64,000 bases of DNA. Source: Sipunculus nudus (Eukaryota; Annelida; Sipuncula; Golfingiida; Sipunculidae). This document shows, one piece after another, positions 56,000 through 64,000 of the stretch. The stretch's first letter is position 1, and every line of letters starts with the position of its first letter. The notes beneath the pieces were generated by a model, which had not been told where the DNA came from, searched no databases, and worked only from the letters and a program-made list of their open reading frames with translations. The stretch covers positions 54,047,812 through 54,111,811 of the forward strand of contig CM049314.1 in assembly GCA_026874595.1 (NCBI GenBank), read 5' to 3'. A program made the translations under genes and the position numbers.

Positions 56000-58364
56000 T
56001 GTGAATAGAATGATGATACAAGAGATAAGTGATGATACAATTGACATATGATTATATGATAATTATGTGGTGATGTTGCTTTAGAAGTAAATGTGTAAAC
56101 CAAATATTCCCACCTAGGTAAAACAATAATAAATTTATGTTTAATGATTTTCATAAATAAATAGAAATGATAGATTTTTATTTTAAATGCCGGTATGAGT
56201 GATATATGCGTAAGTAAGTTTTAATCGAATTTGAGAGAATTTAATCTAAAGTAGGTTTTATCTAGAAAACAGTCAGAAACTGCAGACCTCCACCAACATT
56301 CTTGATCACCAAGTCCGGAATACTCAAAGGATAAGGATCAAACCCCGGCATGTGGTATGAATCCTTATGAAATACATTGATCCAAGCAGAGATATGTGCG
56401 TGTAACGATCCGGATATTCTATAGTTATATCCGGCTCTGTATTTTTTATCAAGCGTTTCCCATTTTAGGTCGAAAAAAATCTTCTCTGAATTGGGTCACG
56501 TCAAAATGTACTTTGGAAAGTGTACTTAAAACAGAAACAAAGTACATGATCCAGGTTATTTCTATACTGTGATGGATTTTTCCGCCGAGGTTAGCCTAAG
56601 TCGTAACAACATTTGATTCGCATTCGTTCAAAATATTTGTTGAAAAAAAGTTTAAAACAGACAAACCAACCAAACAATGAACAACGCAGAAACCTGTTTC
56701 CTCCTGGATAGATGAATGTATTGCATATTATATAGTACATGCAGAAAGTTACATGTGAAAGTACACTCTTGATATAAATGTTTGATATTCTGAATTAAAT
56801 TATATTAGAACATGCAGAAAATATAATATTACCCGTTCTTACGTTGGGTCAGGTCCGCGCGACTTCGACGTTTTGCTTCCAGGTAAGGGTTTGACATGGG
56901 CCGAGTTAACCCGTCGGAGGAAATGGCGTAGATAGATGGTGTTGTGACAGACCCTAAATTTTCCAAATAATCTCAAACTCTCCGGAAGTTTTTGGGCAAT
57001 ATCGAAAAAAGACCCTTGGGACACATTTGGCTTCGTTTCGTCACATTTAGGACAACAACGGCATTTCTGAGTCCTGACCACAGAGGGGTTTCATGATAAG
57101 GATTTAGCTTTTGTCAATATAGAGTTTACGGTTTGTCATTTAAATTTCTCGGAAAATTCACGACAAAAATATATAGAATTATCAAGTAAGTGATTTAGAT
57201 CTAACGGTAAGGAGGGAAGTAAATAATATTTCAGTAAATGTATTATATTACGTTATAATTAAGTTGTATAGAATTGAAAGCGTAAGTAAGGAATGATTAA
57301 CCTGTGGGAAATAATATTCATTTTTGTCAAAGCTCGGCTCAGTATATGAGCAAATGCATCAAAAGAAAAAGTCATATTTAACAAATACCGGACATGAAGA
57401 ATTGCTATAGAATAAAGCGCGTTGTCGATTCAAAAGAAACTGGTTAGTGAAATTATTTAAAATGAATTGTTATAAAAGAAATATTATTTAAAGAATATGT
57501 ACTAGATGACTCCATGCATCCTTGCAATGTGTACATAGAATATATTAACTGTACAACGGCATAGCCGTTCCATCCATGTTATTTCGTTATGCTCAGTTAA
57601 TTACTAACATATGGCACAAGCTTCCACCCCTCGGTAGTGGTCGTTCCCTTGGCGCGGGCGAGTCCATTGCTAGGCTGTCAGATGTGATTGTAATTTAGAC
57701 TAACACAACAGATTAGATGACTGTGTAATGATTATACGTGGAGGTTCATTACTCGCCCACCGTGATCGGGCCTGGAATTTATCGTACAGATAACCAGTCG
57801 GGGTCAGCTGAGCGTTAGAACGGCGACTTAATAAAGCAAATAAACCATGTTCCTATTCCCCCAACGCGCTAAAATAATCAGGGGACATTTTCCTCTCGTG
57901 CTGGTCCAGCTGGTGTGCGTCCAATTCATTTGTCTGTGTTATTCCACTGAGCTACCAGCTTTCCAATTCAGCGCACATGCTCAATTGAATGTTACATTCC
58001 AACGTGGTTTGCATTTAATGCGCCGATCAACTGGCATATCAGCCAAAATGAAAATCTGCCAATAGGCATAAACGTGGTAAACTGAACAGGTAAATTATTA
58101 TATTTTTAGTCAATCGAAAGCCGTACGAAAATTAGCCATACGATATTCAGCCATACGATATGGCCTCGCAAAGAGAACTAAATCTTTCAACTGAAATTAA
58201 GTTGTCTCGATATCCATACGTAAATCTTCTTTTGCAGCACAGAAACAGGTCTCCCAGCCCCTTACTTACACAGTATTTTAATTCATTTCCCTAGAAAATA
58301 TATTCATTTATGTTTGCTTCAAATACATTGTAAAAGAAACAAAATTACAGTTTACTTATATAAG
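56000..58364. other. Intergenic or intronic, one weak exon candidate
   Basis: AT-rich. Apart from the candidate at 56839-57081 no motif-bearing ORF was seen. Confidence 0.4.
56839..57081 (-). other. Cys-rich open segment with a splice-donor-like end, unassigned
   Basis: An 80-codon minus-strand stretch starts MVRTQKCRCCPKCDETKPNV and runs through FFDIAQKLPESLRLFGKF. Its end contains AACGTAAGAACG, a good GT donor context (near 56840), so it could be a real exon. It is slightly more GC-rich than its flanks. I recognise no family; chance is possible. Confidence 0.25.
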
Positions 58365-58560
58365 AGGACCTGGACAGTCAAGTTGTAGAACACTTGGCTC
58401 TCTCCGCTGGCGACCCGGGTTCGATCCCCGGTGTGGCTATGAGAGTGGGTTGTAGTTGCCTGTCCAAGGCTGGTGGTTTTCTCCGGGTTTCCTCCACCCA
58501 TAGAGACTACCGAACGTCATCATCTGAGCCATGGAGAGTGCCTTGATTAGTTATAATAAA
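58365..58560 (+). mobile_element. tRNA-like SINE, copy 2
   Basis: Begins AGGACCTGGACAGTCAAG, has TAGAACACTTGGCTC, CCGCTGGCGACCCGG and a perfect B box GGTTCGATCCC at 58418-58428, then TGGTGGTTTTCTCCGGG and TTTCCTCCACCC, ending near GCCTTGATTAGTTATAATAA. It matches 22826-23012 (inverted). A TA microsatellite follows within 35 bp. Confidence 0.82.
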
Positions 58561-58590
58561 TATTTTTACAATCCTGTTAAATAAATAAGG

Positions 58591-58592
<2 letters not shown>

Positions 58593-58641
<49 letters not shown>
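58593..58641. repeat. (TA)n microsatellite
   Basis: About 48 bp of TA. Confidence 0.95.
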
Positions 58642-58643
<2 letters not shown>

Positions 58644-60050
58644 ATGTATTCATTAACTTTTATCTCTAATTTCACTAGGAAACATAAATATAAAAAATAT
58701 TATGAATTTTATATCTTACATATGTTTTATATGTTAATAACATACCTGGGAAGGAATATAATCTTTGACATCCAATATCAAACAACCCGGCCTAGGAGTA
58801 CCCTCTTGTCAATTAAATGACTTGCTGTTAAAATATTGCCACTTTCATTCCATTGTAAATCGAATTTAAATTGAATTGACATGAATTGGATTAAATCGAA
58901 ATTGATACTTTTCCCCCACACATTGGATTGCACTGACACTGAAGTTAAGCTTGCATTGAGTATGCCTTTCTCCAGGAACATGCGGACTGCGATAAAAGTT
59001 TGTTGGCAGTATTGCGGGTTTGCCATGACATTATCTATATAATTAAAACGTAGTTGGGTTTTTTTTTCTAGACAATGGTTTACCCGCATGCTTCTGTTTT
59101 GGTTTAACCTTAGAAATTCGGCACACGTGTCGGAGATGCGCTCTTCTAGGGCAAGTTTGTTTTATTTTACGGGATTGGGCACTATTAAGCTGCATAATTA
59201 ATAATTTGATTATTCCCCTCAATAGGTGCCCCTGTTTCTTTTGTGCTTTAAGGTCCTCCACTCCTGACACATTTTTGTAAGGAGGCCCCATTGGGATTTT
59301 CCTGCATTTCGAGCACACTAGCAACAGAGCGTATTGTGTAGTTCGCGGTCACAGGTCCAAGCTAATCCCCATTGATCCCAATAGTTTCCTCTACAGAATG
59401 TAAAGCTTTTTAATTTTAATACAAGGATTACATGACTCCGCATTCAATGCGAAAGCTATTCAGTTGAGCTAACATTACGACAAGTTACAAGACCACCGTT
59501 TGAATTTTTGTGGGTTTACAGGCATGTTGGTTTCTGTACATTCATAAATATTTTCCCATTATAACCAGATTCTATTGTTCACCCAAGTTATGGGTTATTT
59601 GAAAAAAAAAAGTTTGTTCAAAGCCCTACAACTACACAGTTCGCCGGGGGTTGGGGGTGGATGCACAGATATTGTTTTAGGATCTGCAATCTCAAGGGAC
59701 TTTGAAACATGAAAATATTTTACCAGTACATCTTTAAACTGATAGGGATTCTATTAATACACTAGATTCTGCAGTCGGATTCTGAAACACTCAACCAGAA
59801 TCTCCTTATCAGTTATGTGTTCAAGTGTACACTTTTTCATAAACACTGTCACGCTTCTGTGACCCATTTCACCTGGTAGAACATGTGTCCGAACGGGCGG
59901 CTTCTACATGGGGACAAAGGAACTCCTCCTTTGTCATAATAGCAAATAAGAAAAATATATTAAGTTGATGCTGATTACATCTAACATTTAATGGATTTTT
60001 CATACGGTTTTATGCCCACCCTCTGCAAACTTTAAGAAACATTCGGTTAT
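58642..60050. other. No recognised gene
   Basis: AT-rich; two minus-strand ORFs near 58778-59324 (103 and 93 codons) carry no motif and overlap only slightly. Confidence 0.4.
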
Positions 60051-60059
60051 ACCTTTTTT

Positions 60060-60970
60060 GCGTTAATTTTCATAAGACAAAGCAACGGACCAAGGCTAAA
60101 GTTATTTCTTTGCCACATACTTGCAGCAACAGATGTAAACTTGACGTTAATCTGGGTGCATCATTAGTTTCCGATTAATCTGATGACAGTCAATAAAGCT
60201 CAGACAAGCATTAAGCACTGTTGGAGTCTATTTGCCAGGACCCGTCTTTCTCTCTTTCCACATTAGCAGCTTTCAGTTGAATTTACGCGTGCAAGAGACT
60301 TCAATGACATATATGTTTGTTATCATATCAAGACTTCTATCAATTAACAACTAAAAACATCGCCTTTCGTGATGTCCTTTGAGTTAAATTTATACAAATC
60401 ACCTTTCATAAACTTTTACTTGTCTATGTGCAGTCATATATTTTCTCCAAATTATTTTCACAGTATAAATGGCCTATATATACAAAAGCCAAAGTTGTTT
60501 ATCGGAAGAAAAACATTCTCGCTACAAAGTTTCAACAAAATCTGTACATAACCTTTTGTGTCAATTTGCTTAGAGACAATGCAAAGAACCACTTATTTCT
60601 TTGCCAATGACTTGCACCGAAATATGTTAACCTGCCTTTTATCTGGGAGCATTGTTAGTTTTCGACCAGACATGCATATTCCAGGTCAATCAGCATGGAT
60701 CGGGACAAATATGTAATCCTGTTGGAATTTATTCACATGGGCCTGTCTTTTCACTTTAGCAGCTATACGTTGAATTTTTGCGTGCAAGAGCTTTTACCGA
60801 TATTCATGTGCCTGTTATCATGCCTATAGGATTACCCTCAATTGTTAACTAAAAACATTTTCCGAGATGTCCTCTGAGCTTCAATTAATACAAAGTATCT
60901 TCCTTAAACTTTCACTTCGCTATATTCATAACATTTCTTTTTTTCTGTGGTTCATGTAAATATAATTTTA
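60060..60970. repeat. Diverged tandem duplication of about 490 bp
   Basis: Two neighbouring copies (about 60060-60550 and 60550-60970) share in the same order TTATTTCTTTGCCA, CATT.GTTAGTTT.CGA, TTTAGCAGCT/CATTAGCAGCT, TTTNCGCGTGCAAGAG-like, TGTTATCAT, AACTAAAAACAT and GATGTCCTYTGAG. Similarity is clear but far from identity, so the event is old. Confidence 0.65.
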
Positions 60971-61365
60971 GTGAGCGCAATCTATTTTTCATGCCGTCTT
61001 CTAAACGGCAGTAGTTCAAACTTTGAATCAAGCACTTCGTTTTATAATATATGAATCAGGAATTTATCTATTTCTGTATTACAGACACCTCAGTAACGGA
61101 CCCTTAAAAGCACATGAAACAGATTTCCCTTGGGATTATTTTAGCATTTAAGCATTTTTAGCTTAAGTAAAAGCGAGTTAATTTCAAGAAGTTTTCATGT
61201 TTGATGCTACTATCCAGACCAGTTGTTTCATTACAATTGATATATATGTGTGTATGTGTGTGTAGCAGATAAAAAGTCAATGTCTTTACGACGATGTTCC
61301 AGTGGTTTGCAAGGAGGAGGGGATGTTGAATAGTCAGGACTAGAACACGCATTATTTAACACACA

Positions 61366-61368
<3 letters not shown>

Positions 61369-61424
<56 letters not shown>
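61369..61424. repeat. (TA)n microsatellite
   Basis: About 55 bp of TA after an ACACAC lead-in. Confidence 0.95.
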
Positions 61425-61427
<3 letters not shown>

Positions 61428-61629
61428 TATTCATATATCAGTTGGCCTGTTGTGTGGTCTGTGTATCATATCCGTTAGACTAATAATGTCGTACGTACGA
61501 GATAATATGTCGTATACGTGCGAGATAAATAATATTTTTGTCTTTTACCAGGTAGCAGCAATACGCTTCCGTAAAATGACTCTTTCCCTCTTAATGTTCA
61601 AAATGAGAGCTATTTGATCACTCGGAAAT

Positions 61630-61895
61630 ATATTAAAACACTAAATATAACTCAAGCAGTAGGAACTACAGTAAAAAAATTATTATAACTAAAACAGTAT
61701 GAATTATATTAAAACACTAATTATAACGAAAGCAGTATGAATTATATTAAAACACTAAATATAACTCAAGCAGTAGGAACTATATTAAAAAAACTTATTA
61801 TAACTCAATCAGTATGAATTATATTAAAACACACTTATGATAACTAAAGCAGTATGAATTATATTAAAACACTAATTATAAGTGAAGTAGTATGA
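61630..61895. repeat. AT-rich tandem repeat, about 38-40 bp unit, 6-7 copies
   Basis: Units contain ATTATATTAAAACACTAATT followed by AYAACTMAAGCAGTATGA. Copies vary by a few bases and by small indels. Confidence 0.85.
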
Positions 61896-62375
61896 AATTT
61901 TTTTATAGTGAAGCTACTGCCTTCCCTCCAGACAATGAACGACATTTGAGGACGAGGCGGTGAATGTACACTCGTTCAGCCTGTTCATCTGTTAGGTTTT
62001 CCTTTGTCCCCTTTCAAGCGTGCCCAGTGTTATGTTTAAACGTGACAGGCTAAAAGGAAGTTTTAGATGACCTTATTTTAATCAAATGTCTGTTGTAAGC
62101 TCGGCCTTTTGATATAAAAGGTTGATTTTGTTATTTACTCAGAAACTTTCTTTAATCTCCCTGATAGCATTGTTTGCTAATCAGAGTATGGCATTAGCTC
62201 TGGCTGACGTTCTGTGAAGCTCAGGGAACTTTAATGTTACCTTTGTTCTGAAGTACTGTCTGTACAAAATAAAACGAATAATATGATGTGCGACCCAGAG
62301 AGTACCATTCCCTCAAATTCTTCGCTAACTTGATTTTTAAAGCCAGCTATTCACTCACCCTTTCTGTAGAATTGT

Positions 62376-62676
62376 GTGATTTCTGGCTTACCCTGGGAAC
62401 ATATTAATGAACTTCAGGTGATTTCTGCAAAGAAAATTCTTTATAACGCCTCTGTGATGGATGTATACAGCTGTTTGTAAACACGGTACTGTTGACAAAC
62501 GGAAAAAAAAAACATGTAACCTGAGGTGGTTGGTGCACATGTGAGGAGGTGAAAGGTCACTAGTTGCAAAGCACCATTTGCAAAACTCTGGTTCGTCTCA
62601 ATTGCCTCTATATATCCTTGTTAAATGTGTTTGGATTATTTTAGCGGGTCCCCTCGTGTTATAAACATGTGGATAT
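62376..62676 (+). repeat. Interspersed repeat shared with 13890-14202, copy 2
   Basis: Same orientation and order of shared words as copy 1 (TGATTTCTGGCTT at the left, TGTTTGTAAACAC, TTGACAAACGG, CATGTAACC, GTTGCAAA, TTATAAACA at the right). Confidence 0.75.
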
Positions 62677-62789
62677 GTAGGTTTGTGTGTGTGTTACCGC
62701 GAGGAAATATCGGAGGGGGTGGGGCAGCTTACGGCTTTGACGGCTTTTGATTCTGAATTCATGTTTTCTGAGGATCCGTATAAATATGT

Positions 62790-63245
62790 CCTGTTTTGAT
62801 TTTAGATTGTGTTACAACTTTCTACAGGGTTTATGACATGGAGATTTATTTGAACTGCAGAACATTACTTTTATCGTTGCGATTATCAGATTCTTCTATT
62901 AAGGGGGACAAGAAGGTAGACATTTTTAGGAATCGGGACAAAGTATATATTTTGTCTCCTTCCCTTTTTGATGAATTAAAACATGATTTTAACATAGCGA
63001 TTTAATTATGTTTGTTTCCGTGTAATCTAAATTATGTAATTGAGTGATATAATTATGTCTTTCAGTTTACATTTTCTTCATGTTTTTTTCTCAATAATCG
63101 TTCAGTTATGTATCTCCTATTATCACCGAATCAGAATGTGATATGTACATGTAAGCCTGTAGCATGGATGCTGTTTAATGTATGTGATGTATGTAATGTA
63201 ATGGAGATTTTATTATGTTTTATTTTATTTTATTTTATTATAAAA
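62790..63245 (+). other. Possible 3' end of a retroposon: short ORF plus (TTTTA)n tail
   Basis: A 60-codon open segment (YRVYDMEIYLNCR... ending ELKHDFNIAI, stop near 63003) is followed by about 200 bp and a (TTTTA)n run at 63213-63241. The combination is suggestive of a LINE 3' end, but no RT motif is present. Confidence 0.25.
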
Positions 63246-64000
63246 TTAATATTCAAGTATATCTGTTAAAGATACAGAATAGCTCAAAACATAAATATAT
63301 AGGAAAACCATTTATTTTAAATTTGGGGTGTTAAAATACAACTTTAAAATTATTATTGTTTAGCATATACATACATGTATATACCCCATGGAATGTGAAA
63401 AGAGTCTTAGTTTTCATGCAGAATACGTATATACCATGGTACCGTAGTAGTAGTTAATTGATAATATTGGAATACTCTATTGACCGATATATATACGAGT
63501 AAATATTTGGCAAGTCCCGTGCCGGATCTCCTGGTACGCCACGTAATGCGTACAAAGGGAGTACGTTGTGTCTTTGGACAGAACGTGAACTATTTGAATT
63601 TGTTGATGAATATCCTTTTCTTTATATTTTGATGTAATATTGTCGGGAAAGTATCCTTGTTGCACACAAAAAAAAGGGGGGGGGGTGCCCTTATCTGCTT
63701 GAAATTCATGTACCAGAGCAACCCTTATTTCAAATTTCTGAACAGGGTGAAAGTTTTCTTCGCCTGCATGCATGTGAAGGTGTGGCCTTTGTCGAGCCGC
63801 CTTTTTTCTGGCGAAGATTGTTGATCTGTGATGGAAACATCGAGTCGATGAATCGAGAAACACATATCTCTATGTTTCCAGCGCTTACGTACCACACACC
63901 CAAGTTTGATCAGAAACCTAATAATAAATATAATCCGGACCTAGTGATGCAGAATATTGGCGGAGATGTGTGGTCTCTGAGTGCTTTCTAGTATGGCATA
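63246..64000. other. Unassigned sequence at right edge
   Basis: Overlapping ORFs at 63477-63863 (minus, 128 codons) and 63782-63991 (plus, 69 codons) have no recognisable motif. An A8G10 tract lies near 63668-63686. Confidence 0.35.

Noticed and set aside
54672-56021. 449-codon minus-strand ORF and two overlapping ones of 235-238 codons
   Set aside because: They are the translations of the 47-bp minisatellite in rotating frames; all three frames are open only because the unit lacks stops.
58418-58428. Possible tRNA gene suggested by GGTTCGATCCC
   Set aside because: No cloverleaf can be drawn, and the whole 190-bp unit recurs at 22826-23012, so it is a SINE.

Overview
This window looks like nuclear DNA of an invertebrate animal, most likely a mollusc and probably a bivalve. 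The genes have introns with GT/AG borders. Intergenic DNA is AT-rich and crowded with (TA)n microsatellites, minisatellites, MITEs, tRNA-like SINEs and LTR and non-LTR retroelements. Two long blocks belong to a repeat family (head AGCTCAGCTGACTGTAAG, GTCCGTCGTCCGTCC nearby) of a kind I associate with bivalve genomes. No tRNA or rRNA gene, CRISPR array or prokaryote-type operon was seen. Species is not determinable by reading.

Layout. 1-6421 (minus strand): the 5' part of a decayed Ty3/gypsy LTR retrotransposon, with LTR, primer-binding site, Gag, protease, reverse transcriptase, RNase H and integrase; it runs off the left edge. 6883-25086 (plus strand): the 3' fourteen exons, 503 residues, of a DUF885-family (PF05960) putative metallopeptidase. 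All exon phases agree, an HEANPGHHLQ motif is present, and the C-terminal hydrophobic tail suggests a GPI anchor. Its introns hold a 30-bp minisatellite, a Harbinger-like MITE, a pogo-like MITE, a SINE and a block of the AGCTCAGCTGAC repeat. 27425-28459 (minus): an intact single-exon LRR-Ig type I membrane protein. About 30.2-30.9 kb: a possible inverted-repeat element. 31.9-36.0 kb: a large array of the same repeat family. 38.4-43.5 kb (plus): a degenerate L1-like LINE with ORF1 and ORF2 remnants. 50.4-52.7 kb (plus): a GC-rich upstream region and the first coding exon of an UNC93-like membrane protein, whose later exons I could not find and which probably lie beyond the window. 54.5-55.9 kb: a 47-bp minisatellite. 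56-64 kb: mostly repeats and unassigned sequence.

The three host genes (DUF885 putative peptidase, LRR-Ig receptor-like protein, UNC93-like protein) show no evident shared pathway. The most interesting items are the DUF885 gene, one exon of which is hidden under a different long frame; the RRM-like N-terminus on the gypsy Gag; microsatellites sitting within about 35 nt of three splice acceptors; and the family-level structure of the repeat arrays.
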